DNA of 64,000 nucleotides from Trinickia caryophylli (GCF_034424545.1 NZ_CP139970.1:372001-436000); one strand, 5' to 3'. Positions 46,427 through 55,544 are shown, counted from the first letter of the stretch. Made by a program: numbers and translations. The notes: generated from the sequence alone by a model not told the origin.

Positions 46427-47317
46427 TTACTCGCTATCACTCTCGGAAGAGCTGGCGTATTTCCATCTGAATTGGCTCGATTCCGACTGGCGGCACTTCT
46501 CGCGCATAACGTCCCCGGTCTCTGGATGGACCCAACCATTAAAAGATTGGCCGCTGGCACCGCGGACGTCTATTGTCAATCCGTCCGGAAGGCTCGTGCC
46601 TTTGATGTAGCTGCTACAAAAACCACAGCTCAACTTGCTTACGCCCAAAGGCACCGGGTTGCCGCCGAATGTAATGGGCCGATAAGCTCCTTGATTAGCG
46701 CGCAGGAAATTGGCTACCGCCGCTTCAGCGTGAATCGTTCCGGACGTTGGTAATTTAGCCTGAGAAGATGCCTCGTGCAACGCGTCGTCGCTATCTACTA
46801 TCAACCGAAGGATTTTCCGGAACTCATCGCCCACCCCGTCTTCTCGGCCATAGGTTTTCTTCAGTTTATGCAGATTTCTCACATTGCGCGCATACATAAA
46901 TTTTCTCGCGTCGCCACCCTTATCTTCTATGTTTAATTTTCTCAGAACGTCATCCTGAAGCGATTCCCCTCGGATATAGCGCTTAATATGACCCCATCGT
47001 TCGTTTACCTTCCTAGAAATAAATTTCGTATTCATCTCCGCCATCGCCTTCGTGTAAGGATCGATGACCAATCCCTTATTATAATCAAAGACCAGATTTA
47101 TCTTATTGCTCCCCACTTCAACGATGGGCGCCACTGCTACCGCAGTCGGATTTTTTGTTGTATCAAAATTATAGTAATTCAATAATGCCGCAATTGAGTC
47201 CATTCGGCGCAAAGGGAGCGGCCGGTCACGCGTATCTCTACTTCCCGAGGGAAAATTCTCCTGGCTTTGCTTAGACGGTTCTGGCCGCAGCGTTTGCTTT
47301 GGCTCATACCCGGGCAT
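46427..47317 (-). CDS. Putative deaminase-fold protein (toxin/effector type), foreign AT-rich gene
   Basis: A 296-residue protein of unknown function. The zinc signature of the cytidine-deaminase superfamily is visible: H196-A-E198 in SGTIHAEAAVANFL and C231-G-F-C234 in GVSKLSCGFCSSYIKG. The GVSKLSCxxC context resembles OTT_1508-like deaminases, a group known from bacterial toxins and fungi; this is by eye only. Residues 1-45 are polar and Ser/Arg-rich, with no signal peptide or membrane segment. The middle (45-180) is charged and helical. The C-terminus ends in a Ser/Glu tail. The ATG at 47317 (MPGYEPKQTL) was chosen; a TTG at 47353 in the same frame would add 12 residues. Base composition is far below the neighbours (47 G+C in the 120 bases 46921-47040). 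The gene follows the glutathione peroxidase gene in the same direction. Confidence 0.75.
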   Translation of the reverse strand: MPGYEPKQTLRPEPSKQSQENFPSGSRDTRDRPLPLRRMDSIAALLNYYNFDTTKNPTAVAVAPIVEVGSNKINLVFDYNKGLVIDPYTKAMAEMNTKFISRKVNERWGHIKRYIRGESLQDDVLRKLNIEDKGGDARKFMYARNVRNLHKLKKTYGREDGVGDEFRKILRLIVDSDDALHEASSQAKLPTSGTIHAEAAVANFLRANQGAYRPITFGGNPVPLGVSKLSCGFCSSYIKGTSLPDGLTIDVRGASGQSFNGWVHPETGDVMREKCRQSESSQFRWKYASSSESDSE

Positions 47318-47369
47318 AGTTTCGCCTACCTGGCATACATTGAGCAAGACCAAAGATATCGTTTGCCAT
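47304..47369 (-). CDS. Possible 21-codon leader frame overlapping the deaminase start
   Basis: An ATG at 47369, ten bases after AAAGGA, opens the frame MANDIFGLAQCMPGRRNYARV and ends at a TGA 14 bases inside the deaminase gene. Its ribosome-binding site is better than that of the deaminase ATG. It may be a coupling leader, or it may be the true N-terminus separated from the main frame by a frameshift. Confidence 0.3.
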   Translation of the reverse strand: MANDIFGLAQCMPGRRNYARV

Positions 47370-47536
47370 TGAGAGATTTTCCTTTGAGGGCGATAGAAAA
47401 CTTCGAGGCCATCGCTTCATAATGCCAAATTACACTATACATTACATAATCGGCTTACAGCCCATAATTTTTACCAGGTGCCGGTCCCCAATCAACCTGC
47501 CCTCGAACGGAGCAGTGCGACCTGCATGTTTTCCAA

Positions 47537-48016
47537 TCACAATATCTTTTGCAGGTCCGCCTCGATCGCCTCCGGCTTCGTCGCAGGCGCGTACCGCTTG
47601 ATGACATTGCCCGTGCGGTCGATCAGGAACTTCGTGAAGTTCCACTTGATCCACTCGGTGCCGAGCAAGCCGGGGGCCTCGCCGGTCAGGAATCGGAAGA
47701 GCGGATGCGCACTCGGCCCCTTGACGTCGATCTTCTCGAACATCGGAAACGTCACGCCAAAGTTCTTTTCGCAAAACGCGGAAATCCGCGCCGCGTCGCC
47801 GGGCTCCTGCTTGCCGAACTGATTGCACGGAAAGCCCAGCACGACGAATCCGCGTGCCGAATACCGATCGTAAAGCTGCTGCAAGCCGGCATATTGCGGT
47901 GTGAACCCGCACTCGCTCGCCGTGTTGACGATCAGCAGCACCTTATCCCGATAGGAATCGAGGCTCACTGTCTCGCCGCCGAGCGTCCGTGCGGAAAAGC
48001 CGTAAAGAGCGCTCAT
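47537..48016 (-). CDS. Glutathione peroxidase (cysteine type)
   Basis: Reduces peroxides with thiols, probably thioredoxin or glutathione. The 159 residues carry the catalytic triad: C36 in VNTASECGFTPQYAG (cysteine, not selenocysteine), Q70 in FPCNQFGKQEPG, and W125-N126 in IKWNFTKFLIDR. The ATG at 48016 follows GAGAGG; upstream in-frame codons are not conserved. It is divergent from yheS. On its 3' side a 220-bp AT-rich gap leads to the deaminase gene on the same strand. Confidence 0.95.
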   Translation of the reverse strand: MSALYGFSARTLGGETVSLDSYRDKVLLIVNTASECGFTPQYAGLQQLYDRYSARGFVVLGFPCNQFGKQEPGDAARISAFCEKNFGVTFPMFEKIDVKGPSAHPLFRFLTGEAPGLLGTEWIKWNFTKFLIDRTGNVIKRYAPATKPEAIEADLQKIL

Positions 48017-48146
48017 CGCTCTCTCCTCTCGCGAAAATGTGGAGTCTATGCGAAAACCGCACACCTCAGTAGCCGCCAGCCATGGCAAGCGCCCGTCCGC
48101 TGGCCGCGGCGTCTAAAATAGCGTTTTTCGAGCATCGAACCTTCTC

Positions 48147-50096
48147 GTGATCCGCTTCAACCAATTCAGTCTCGCGCGCGGCGTCAAGCCGCTCTTCGAG
48201 GGCGCCTCGTTCGCGCTCAACCCTGGCGAAAAGGCCGGTCTCGTCGGCGCCAACGGCGCCGGCAAATCGACGCTTTTCGCCGTGCTGCGGGGCGAACTGC
48301 ACCCGGACGCCGGCGATGTCGCGCTGCCGCCGTCGTGGCGCATCGCACACGTTGCACAGGAAACACCCGCGGAAACGAAGTCCGCACTCGAATACACGCT
48401 CGACGGCGATGCCGCGCTGCGCGAGATCGAGACGCAGATGCGCACGGCCGAAGCGGCCCACGACGGCGAGGCGCTAGGCCACGCGCACGCAGCATTCGCC
48501 GATGCCGACGGCTACACGGCGCCCGCGCGTGCCGAAGCGCTGCTGCTTGGGCTCGGCTTCACTCTCGCCCAAACGCGCGAGCCGGTATCGAGCTTCTCGG
48601 GCGGCTGGCGCATGCGGCTGAATCTCGCCCAGGCGCTGATGTGCCGGTCGGATCTGCTTCTGCTCGACGAACCGACGAACCACCTCGACCTCGATGCGAT
48701 CGTCTGGCTCGAAGACTGGCTGCATCGCTATGCCGGCACGCTCATCGTCATCTCGCACGATCGGGAATTCCTCGACTCGGTGTGCAACGTCACGCTGCAC
48801 CTCGAGAATCGACAGATCAAGCGCTACGGCGGCAACTATTCGCAATTCGAGATCCTGCGGGCACAGCAGCTCGCCCTGCAGCAAAGCGCCTACGAGAAAC
48901 AGCAAAAGACGGTCGCCCACCTGCAAAGCTTCATCGACCGCTTCAAGGCGAAGGCCACCAAGGCCCGACAGGCCCAAAGCCGGATGAAGGCGCTCGAAAA
49001 GATGGAGCTTATCGCGCCAGCGCACGTCAGTTCCCCTTTCACGTTCGAATTCCGCACGCCCGATGCGGCACCGAACCCAATGCTCGTCATGGAGAACGTG
49101 CGCTGCGGTTATCGCGGCCAGGACGGCGCCCCCGACGTTCCGATTCTCAAGAACGTTTCGCTCTCGATCCAGAACGGTCAGCGCATCGGCCTGCTCGGCG
49201 CGAACGGCCAGGGCAAATCGACACTCGTCAAAACGCTCGCGGGCACACTGGCGCCGCTTGCCGGCACGATGCGTCAGGGACGCGGGCTCGCGATCGGCTA
49301 TTTCGCCCAGCACCAGCTCGAAACGCTGCGCCCGGAAGATTCGCCGCTCGCCCATCTCGCTCGCATCGCCCCGCAAACGCGCGAGCAGGAGCTGCGCGAT
49401 TTCCTCGGCAGCTTCAATTTCTCGGGCGATATGGCAAGCGCGCCCGTGGCCCCGTTCTCGGGCGGGGAAAAAGCACGGCTCGCGCTGGCGCTGATCATCT
49501 GGCAAAAGCCCAACCTGCTGCTGCTCGACGAGCCGACGAACCACCTCGACCTCGAAACGCGCCATGCGCTGACGATGGCGCTCGCGCAGTTCGAGGGCAC
49601 GCTGATCCTCGTGTCGCACGACCGGCATTTATTGCGGGCGAGCACGGATCAGTTCATGCTCGTGGCGAACCACCGCTTGCAGCCGTTCGACGGCGATCTC
49701 GACGACTACCGCGACTGGCTGCTCGAGCATGCGGCCGAAGCGCGGGCAGCAGCCCGCGCCGCAGGGGAAGCCGCTGGAGCGGCTCTGCCCGGCGCCAGCG
49801 AGGCGGCCGGCAATCGCAAGGATCAACGGCGCCAGGAGGCCCAGGCACGGCAAAAGCTCTCGCAGTTGAAAAAGCCGCTGCAAACGCGCATAGCACGCAT
49901 CGAAAAGGAGATCGAAGCGCTGAATGCCGAAAAAGCCTCGCTCGACGCGCTGGTGGGCGATCCCGCCAGCTACGAGCCGGCGATGAAGGCCCGGCTCACC
50001 GAGGCGTTGCGGCAACAGGCCGATATTCAGAGCCGCCTCGAGGCGCTGGAGGCGCAGTGGCTCGAGGCTCAGGAAGAGCTCGAGCAGATCGGATGA
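48147..50096 (+). CDS. yheS: ABC-F family ATPase YheS
   Basis: A soluble two-ATPase ABC-F protein (649 residues) of the ribosome-acting group, thought to ease ribosome stalling. The first ATPase has GLVGANGAGKSTLFAVLRGE and SDLLLLDEPTNHLDLDAIVW; the linker contains HLQSFIDRFKAKATKARQAQ; the second has IGLLGANGQGKSTLVKTLAG and NLLLLDEPTNHLDLETRHAL. The coiled C-terminal region (residues ~530-649) is rich in Ala, Gln and Glu. The start is GTG at 48147, giving VIRFNQFSLARGVKPLFEGA. A TAAAAT at 48114-48119 may be its -10 element. Confidence 0.95.
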   Translation: MIRFNQFSLARGVKPLFEGASFALNPGEKAGLVGANGAGKSTLFAVLRGELHPDAGDVALPPSWRIAHVAQETPAETKSALEYTLDGDAALREIETQMRTAEAAHDGEALGHAHAAFADADGYTAPARAEALLLGLGFTLAQTREPVSSFSGGWRMRLNLAQALMCRSDLLLLDEPTNHLDLDAIVWLEDWLHRYAGTLIVISHDREFLDSVCNVTLHLENRQIKRYGGNYSQFEILRAQQLALQQSAYEKQQKTVAHLQSFIDRFKAKATKARQAQSRMKALEKMELIAPAHVSSPFTFEFRTPDAAPNPMLVMENVRCGYRGQDGAPDVPILKNVSLSIQNGQRIGLLGANGQGKSTLVKTLAGTLAPLAGTMRQGRGLAIGYFAQHQLETLRPEDSPLAHLARIAPQTREQELRDFLGSFNFSGDMASAPVAPFSGGEKARLALALIIWQKPNLLLLDEPTNHLDLETRHALTMALAQFEGTLILVSHDRHLLRASTDQFMLVANHRLQPFDGDLDDYRDWLLEHAAEARAAARAAGEAAGAALPGASEAAGNRKDQRRQEAQARQKLSQLKKPLQTRIARIEKEIEALNAEKASLDALVGDPASYEPAMKARLTEALRQQADIQSRLEALEAQWLEAQEELEQIG

Positions 50097-50346
50097 CACA
50101 GGCTGGCGTCCCGGCAGGCTCATACCGGTTCAACTCGCGCCGGGTCGGTCGAACGAGCGGACGGGCGAAGATACGCGTAATGGGGCAACGGGCAGGCAGC
50201 CGGAAATCCTGCGGAGGCGCGGCGGGAGCGACGGCTCATCGCCCGGCGCAAGGCAAGACACCGTGCGGCCGCGCCGAAGGTGCCGCCCGCCGATGGCACG
50301 TTTGGGATGCCCCCGCGTTTTCCAGATTTTCTAGAAGGAGGTATGG

Positions 50347-51429
50347 GTGACGACGGATGCTCCGCTGCAGGGACTGCGAGTACTCGACCTCACGCGTCTG
50401 CTGCCGGGCCCGGTTGCGACGCTGCGCCTTGCCGAGTTGGGCGCGGACGTGCTCAAGATCGAAGAGCCCGGCGCCGGCGATGGCGCGCGCGCCATGATGC
50501 AGACGCCGGCGGACAAGGCCGCGGGCAAGCCCAGCGCGTTTTATCGCCTCGTCAATCGCGGTAAGCGCGAGACGCGGCTCGACCTGAAGACGGAAACCGG
50601 CTCGACGGTCCTGCGCGCGCTCGTGCGGGAGTCGCACGTGCTCGTCGAGAGCTTTCGCCCGGGCGTAATGGCTCGGCTCGGGCTCGACTATGCGCGCCTC
50701 GCGGTCATCAACCCGAAGCTCGTCTACTGCGCGATCACGGGTTATGGTGTCCAAGGGCCCTACGCGCAGCGGCCCGGCCACGATATCAACTATCTCGCCT
50801 ACGCAGGCGTGCTCGATCAGATCCGTGCGGCCGACGGCACGCCGGTCGTTCCGAACATCCAGATCGCCGATCTGCTCGGTGGCGCCGCAAGCGCCGTCAC
50901 CCGCATTCTCGCCGCGCTCTGGCAAGTCTCGCGCGGCGGGCCCGGCACGTTCATCGACGTTTCGATGACGCATGCCGTTCGCGAATACGACTTCGTGGCT
51001 CGCGCCATGCACGCCGGTGAGCCGGCGTCGGGTGCCATGGCCCGCGGGCGCGACGCCACCGCCACGCCGCAACCGCCCGGCCATGGCCTGCTTCAGGGCG
51101 GCGCGCCCTGCTACAACGTGTACCGCACCGCCGACGATCGCTGGCTCGCCGTGGGCGCGCTCGAACTGAAGTTCTGGGAACGGCTGTGTCGGGCGTTGGG
51201 CCGGGAGGACTGGACGAGCCGGCACTGGACACTCGGGCAGGCGATCGGCGGCCCCGACGCCTCGGCACTGAAAGCCGAGCTGGCGGCCCGGTTCGCGGGC
51301 GCGCCGCTCGCCACCTGGCTCGAACTGCTCGAGCCGCTCGACTGCTGCGTCTCGCCGATCCTCACACCCGAGGAGGCACGAACGCACCTGCTTTTCCGGG
51401 CGCCGGAAGGCGACGAGCAGATGGACTGA
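50347..51429 (+). CDS. CaiB/BaiF family III CoA-transferase (AMACR-like)
   Basis: A 360-residue family III CoA-transferase or racemase. Family features are GLRVLDLTRLLPGPVATLRL, LNELGADVLK-type AELGADVLKIEEPGAGD and the catalytic Asp in RPGHDINYLAYAGVLDQI, whose sequence is closest to alpha-methylacyl-CoA racemases. Substrate unknown: no fatty-acid or carnitine gene is adjacent. The start is GTG at 50347, five bases after a perfect AAGGAGG; an ATG four bases earlier is out of frame. It stands alone between yheS and radA. Confidence 0.9.
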   Translation: MTTDAPLQGLRVLDLTRLLPGPVATLRLAELGADVLKIEEPGAGDGARAMMQTPADKAAGKPSAFYRLVNRGKRETRLDLKTETGSTVLRALVRESHVLVESFRPGVMARLGLDYARLAVINPKLVYCAITGYGVQGPYAQRPGHDINYLAYAGVLDQIRAADGTPVVPNIQIADLLGGAASAVTRILAALWQVSRGGPGTFIDVSMTHAVREYDFVARAMHAGEPASGAMARGRDATATPQPPGHGLLQGGAPCYNVYRTADDRWLAVGALELKFWERLCRALGREDWTSRHWTLGQAIGGPDASALKAELAARFAGAPLATWLELLEPLDCCVSPILTPEEARTHLLFRAPEGDEQMD

Positions 51430-51471
51430 CCACTTCGTCCCTGGCCGCCCGAAGCGCCGCGCAACCGGTTC

Positions 51472-52851
51472 CTACTCGAGCTCCCGCACGCGTGAAATCG
51501 CCTCCTCGATCCGCTCTACGGCGAGCACGCGCAAGCCGTCGATCGCCTGCTTCGGCGCGTTCGCCTTCGGAATCAGCGCGGCCGTGAAGCCGAGCTTCGC
51601 CGCCTCCTTGAGCCGCTCCTGGCCGCGCGGCGAAGGCCTGATCTCGCCGGCCAGGCCGACCTCGCCGAACACGATGAGCCCCTTCGGCAACGGCTTGTTG
51701 CGCATGGAGGAATGGATCGCCAACAGCACGGCGAGATCGGCCGCGGGCTCCGCGATCTTCACGCCGCCAACGGCATTGAGAAAGACGTCCTGATCGAAGC
51801 AGGCAATGCCCGCATGCCGATGCAACACGGCGAGCAGCATCGCAAGCCGGTTCTGCTCGAGGCCTACCGCAAGCCGGCGTGGATTCGGAACGTGCGCCGT
51901 ATCCACGAGCGCCTGGATCTCGACGAGCAGCGGCCGCGAACCCTCCTGCGTCACGAGAACGCACGAGCCCGGCACGATCTGCTCGTGCTGCGACAGAAAA
52001 AGCGCCGAAGGATTGGCGACGCCGCGCAGCCCGCGTTCGGTCATCGCGAAGACGCCAAGCTCGTTGACGGCGCCGAAGCGGTTCTTGAACGCCCTCACGA
52101 GGCGAAACGACGAATGCGTGTCCCCTTCGAAATAAAGGACCGTATCGACGATGTGCTCCAGCACGCGCGGCCCCGCCAGGCTGCCCTCTTTCGTCACGTG
52201 GCCGACCATGACGATCGTCGTGCCCGATTGCTTCGCGATGCGGGTGAGTTGCGCCGCGCACTCGCGCACCTGCGCGACCGAGCCCGGCGCAGAGCTCAAC
52301 GCGTCCGAATAGATCGTCTGGATGGAGTCGACCACGGCGACGTCGGGCCGCTCGGTCTCGATCGCCGCCTGGATCTTCTCGAGCTGGATCTCGGCGAGCA
52401 GCTTGAGCTCCGCCGCGCTCGCGCCACCCGGCTCGAGCAGCGCGAGACGTTGCGCACGCAAGCCGATCTGCGCGGCCGACTCCTCGCCGCTGATATAAAG
52501 CGCGCGACGCGTGGCCGCGAGCGCGGCGAGCGATTGCAGCAGCAGCGTCGATTTGCCGATGCCGGGGTCGCCACCGATCAGCACCACGCCGCCCGCCACG
52601 AAGCCGCCGCCGAGCACGCGGTCGAATTCGCCGATGCCGGTTGAGTAGCGCGGTACGTCAGCCGCCTCGATATCGGCAAGCCGCTGGACCGGCGCGCTTT
52701 TCGCAAGCGACTGGAACCGATGCGTGCCGCCCGTGGCGGCCGCCGTTTCCACCAGCGTATTCCATGCCCCGCAGGCCGGGCATTGTCCCTGCCATTTCGG
52801 CGTCTGGCCGCCGCATTCGGTACAGGTGTAAACCGTCTTCTGTTTTGCCAC
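51472..52851 (-). CDS. radA: DNA repair protein RadA
   Basis: A RecA-like ATPase that promotes branch migration in recombinational repair. The 459 residues have an N-terminal zinc finger (CTECGGQTPKWQGQCPACG), Walker A LIGGDPGIGKSTLLLQSLA, the RadA-specific KNRFGAVNELGVFAM and a Lon-like C-terminal domain (LPKGLIVFGEVGLAGEIRPS). The GTG at 52851 (VAKQKTVYTC) gives the family length and N-terminus. An ATG at 52890 in the same frame would add 13 residues but has no ribosome-binding site. Confidence 0.96.
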   Translation of the reverse strand: MAKQKTVYTCTECGGQTPKWQGQCPACGAWNTLVETAAATGGTHRFQSLAKSAPVQRLADIEAADVPRYSTGIGEFDRVLGGGFVAGGVVLIGGDPGIGKSTLLLQSLAALAATRRALYISGEESAAQIGLRAQRLALLEPGGASAAELKLLAEIQLEKIQAAIETERPDVAVVDSIQTIYSDALSSAPGSVAQVRECAAQLTRIAKQSGTTIVMVGHVTKEGSLAGPRVLEHIVDTVLYFEGDTHSSFRLVRAFKNRFGAVNELGVFAMTERGLRGVANPSALFLSQHEQIVPGSCVLVTQEGSRPLLVEIQALVDTAHVPNPRRLAVGLEQNRLAMLLAVLHRHAGIACFDQDVFLNAVGGVKIAEPAADLAVLLAIHSSMRNKPLPKGLIVFGEVGLAGEIRPSPRGQERLKEAAKLGFTAALIPKANAPKQAIDGLRVLAVERIEEAISRVRELE

Positions 52852-52914
52852 GCGCTCAAGCCCCCGGCCGTCGTTCGTTGCACCCGCCATTGCGGGGCGA
52901 TACGGGAGCCGGGA

Positions 52915-53985
52915 TCATTCCGCGCGCACGGGCACGCGCTGCGCCACCGCGCACATCAGCTCGTAGCCGATCGTGCCGCAGGCGCGCGCCACGTCGTCGA
53001 TCGGCACCTGAGCGCCCCACAACTCGACGCGCGAACCGATACTGGCGCTGGGGCATGGGGTCAGATCTACCGTGAGCATGTCCATGGAGACACGGCCAAC
53101 GATGCGCGTGCGCACGCCGTCGACGATAACGGGCGTGCCTTCGGGCGCACAACGCGGGTAGCCGTCGGCATAACCGCATGCGACCACGCCGATGCGCATC
53201 GGCGCCGGCGCCAGGAACGTCGAGCCATAACCGACTGACTGTCCCGCCGCGAGCGTTTGCACCGCGATCAGCTCCGAGGCGAGCGTCATGGCCGGCTGCA
53301 GCCCCACGCCCTCGATGGCCGAGGTGAGACCCGACGGCGAAGCACCGTAAAGAATGATGCCCGGGCGCACCCAGTCGAAGTGGGCCTCACGGTGCCAGAG
53401 GGTCGCAGCGGAATTGGAAAGGCTGCGCCCGCCCGCGATGCCTTCGGCGCCGCGTTCGAAGGCTGCCATCTGCTCGCCGATGCCGCGCTCGCCGTCTGCG
53501 TCCGAGAAATGGGTCATCAAAACGATCTGGCCGACGCCGGGGCAGGCCCGCGCGCGCTCCCAGGCCGCGCGGAATTTTTCGGGCGTGTAACCGAGCCGGT
53601 TCATGCCCGTGTTCATCTTGAGCTGGATGTTGACGGGTTTGGAGAGCCGCGCCATTTCCAGCATGCGCAGCTGTTCGTCGCAGTGCACAGTGGTGGTGAG
53701 GCTGTAGCGGTCGATCACGTCGATGTCGGTCGGCCGGAAAAAGCCTTCGAGCAGCAGGATCGGGCCCGCCCAGCCGAGCTCGCGCAGCTTGGCCGCCTCC
53801 TCGAGATCGAGCAGACCAAAACCGTCGGTTGCCCGCAGACCGGGGAACACTCGGGCAAGGCCATGGCCATATGCATTGGCTTTCACGACGGCCCATACCT
53901 TCGAGTTGGGCGCGTGGCGGCGGGCGACGGCAAGATTGTTGGCTAAGGCGGCGGTATGAATCGTGGCGAGAAGCGGGCGCGGCAT
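52915..53985 (-). CDS. alr: Alanine racemase
   Basis: PLP enzyme that supplies D-alanine for peptidoglycan. The 356 residues contain the Schiff-base lysine K35 in [32 protein letters not shown], and the second catalytic Tyr region [20 protein letters not shown] with GYADGYPR. The ATG at 53985 starts the conserved [20 protein letters not shown]. It is upstream of radA (about 60 bp) and divergent from lplT. Whether it is the biosynthetic Alr or catabolic DadX type cannot be told here. Confidence 0.95.
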   Translation of the reverse strand: MPRPLLATIHTAALANNLAVARRHAPNSKVWAVVKANAYGHGLARVFPGLRATDGFGLLDLEEAAKLRELGWAGPILLLEGFFRPTDIDVIDRYSLTTTVHCDEQLRMLEMARLSKPVNIQLKMNTGMNRLGYTPEKFRAAWERARACPGVGQIVLMTHFSDADGERGIGEQMAAFERGAEGIAGGRSLSNSAATLWHREAHFDWVRPGIILYGASPSGLTSAIEGVGLQPAMTLASELIAVQTLAAGQSVGYGSTFLAPAPMRIGVVACGYADGYPRCAPEGTPVIVDGVRTRIVGRVSMDMLTVDLTPCPSASIGSRVELWGAQVPIDDVARACGTIGYELMCAVAQRVPVRAE

Positions 53986-54106
53986 GGACGTTTTCGTAAG
54001 AGCTTTTGGGGGCGAATCGGGCGCACAGGGCGCTCGTCTCGCGCTCACGGACGGCGCCGCCCGGCACCTTCCCGATGCGCGGGCCGTCCGAAGGCACCTA
54101 TTTTCG

Positions 54107-54115
54107 TGATATAAA
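54107..54115 (+). promoter_or_regulatory. Putative extended -10 promoter of lplT
   Basis: TGATATAAA (extended -10, with TATAAA at 54110-54115) lies about 95 bp before the lplT ATG. No -35 consensus is visible. Confidence 0.4.
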
Positions 54116-54208
54116 GCCGTGCGCACAACCCATTTCGAACGGCATAGGCCCCAAGGCGTCGCTCGCGCGACCGGCTCACGAGGCGCAGCGAGGACAGCAC
54201 CGCATCAG

Positions 54209-55516
54209 ATGAAAAAAGGTTTTTATTCCATCATGGCCGCGCAGTTTTTCTCGTCGCTGGCCGATAGCGCCCTTCTGATCGCCGCCATTGCTCTGCTCAA
54301 AGACCTTCATGCCCCGAACTGGATGACCCCGCTGCTCAAGCTGTTCTTCGTACTCTCGTACGTCGTGCTGGCGGCATTCGTGGGGGCATTCGCCGATTCC
54401 CGGCCCAAGGGCCACGTCATGTTCATCACGAACACGATCAAGATCGCCGGCTGCACGGTCATGCTGGGAGGCGCTCATCCGTTGATCGCCTACGGGATCG
54501 TCGGCTTCGGCGCCGCGGCCTACTCACCGGCGAAATACGGCATTCTGACCGAGCTGCTGCCGCCCGAGCGGCTCGTGGCCGCCAACGGCTGGATCGAGGG
54601 CACGACGGTCGCGTCGATCATCCTCGGCACGGTGCTCGGCGGCGCACTGATCAGCCCGCATATCGCCGCGCCGATCCTGCGTCATCACATTCCACTCGTG
54701 GCCACGCCGGCCGAAGCCGCGATGCTCGTGATCATCGGCATCTACGTCGTCGCCGCCATATTCAATCTGCGTATTCCGGATACAGGCGCGCGCTACCCGA
54801 AGCAACAGCATGGCCCCGTCAAACTCGTGACCGAGTTCGCCGACTGCTTTCTCACGCTCTGGCGCGACAAGCTCGGCCAGATCTCGCTTGCCGTGACGAC
54901 GCTCTTTTGGGGCGCCGGCGCGACGCTTCAGTTCATCGTCCTCAAATGGGCCGAGGTCTCGCTCGGCATGTCGCTCTCCGAAGGCGCGATCCTGCAGGCC
55001 ATCGTGGCCGTCGGGGTGGCGGTGGGCGCGATGGCGGCAGCGGCGAAAGTGCCGCTCAAGCGCTCCTTGAGCGTGCTACCCGTGGGCATCATCATGGGCA
55101 TCGGGGTCATGATGATGGCGTTCTACACGCGCCATCTCGTGCCCGCCAATTGGGGCTTTTACTTCGGCCACCTGCACGTGCCGGGCTACCTCATCATCGC
55201 CTATCTGTTCCTGATGGTGGTCGGCGCGCTATCGGGCTTTTTTGTGGTGCCGATGAACGCGCTGCTGCAGCACCGCGGGCACGTCCTGCTTTCGGCCGGG
55301 CATTCGATCGCCGTGCAGAACTTCAATGAAAACCTCTCCGTGCTCGTCATGCTTTGCCTCTACGCGGTGCTGGTCTGGCTCGACGTGCCCGTATCAGTGG
55401 TGATCGTGCTCTTCGGCACGTTCGTCTGTCTCATGATGTGGCTCGTCATGCGACGACATCAGGCCAACCAGCGCGCGTTCGATGCCGTCGCGCTGATCGG
55501 CGAAGTCAAACACTGA
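54209..55516 (+). CDS. lplT: Lysophospholipid transporter LplT
   Basis: A major-facilitator inner-membrane protein (435 residues, 12 predicted helices) that flips lysophospholipids inward for reacylation. Features are MKKGFYSIMAAQFFSSLADS at the N-terminus, ADSRPKGHVMFITNTIKIAG, and YSPAKYGILTELLPPERLVA, which is the conserved LplT signature. Unlike E. coli it is not next to aas; the reacylating enzyme must be elsewhere. thiD begins 28 bp downstream. Confidence 0.94.
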   Translation: MKKGFYSIMAAQFFSSLADSALLIAAIALLKDLHAPNWMTPLLKLFFVLSYVVLAAFVGAFADSRPKGHVMFITNTIKIAGCTVMLGGAHPLIAYGIVGFGAAAYSPAKYGILTELLPPERLVAANGWIEGTTVASIILGTVLGGALISPHIAAPILRHHIPLVATPAEAAMLVIIGIYVVAAIFNLRIPDTGARYPKQQHGPVKLVTEFADCFLTLWRDKLGQISLAVTTLFWGAGATLQFIVLKWAEVSLGMSLSEGAILQAIVAVGVAVGAMAAAAKVPLKRSLSVLPVGIIMGIGVMMMAFYTRHLVPANWGFYFGHLHVPGYLIIAYLFLMVVGALSGFFVVPMNALLQHRGHVLLSAGHSIAVQNFNENLSVLVMLCLYAVLVWLDVPVSVVIVLFGTFVCLMMWLVMRRHQANQRAFDAVALIGEVKH

Positions 55517-55544
55517 ACCGCGCACGGCGGCGCGCCGCGTCATC

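Noticed and set aside
46298..46753. A 151-codon plus-strand frame spanning the end of cls and the deaminase gene
   Set aside because: It lacks a ribosome-binding site, overlaps the cls stop region and lies antisense to the deaminase zinc-site region. It was considered as an immunity gene but has no support.
46988..47185. A 65-codon plus-strand frame inside the AT-rich islet
   Set aside because: It is wholly antisense to the deaminase gene, has no ribosome-binding site and no conserved look.
47354..47460. AT-rich hexamers (TATAGT, CATTAT) upstream of the deaminase as promoters
   Set aside because: No -35 partner at proper spacing was found; in AT-rich DNA such hexamers occur by chance.
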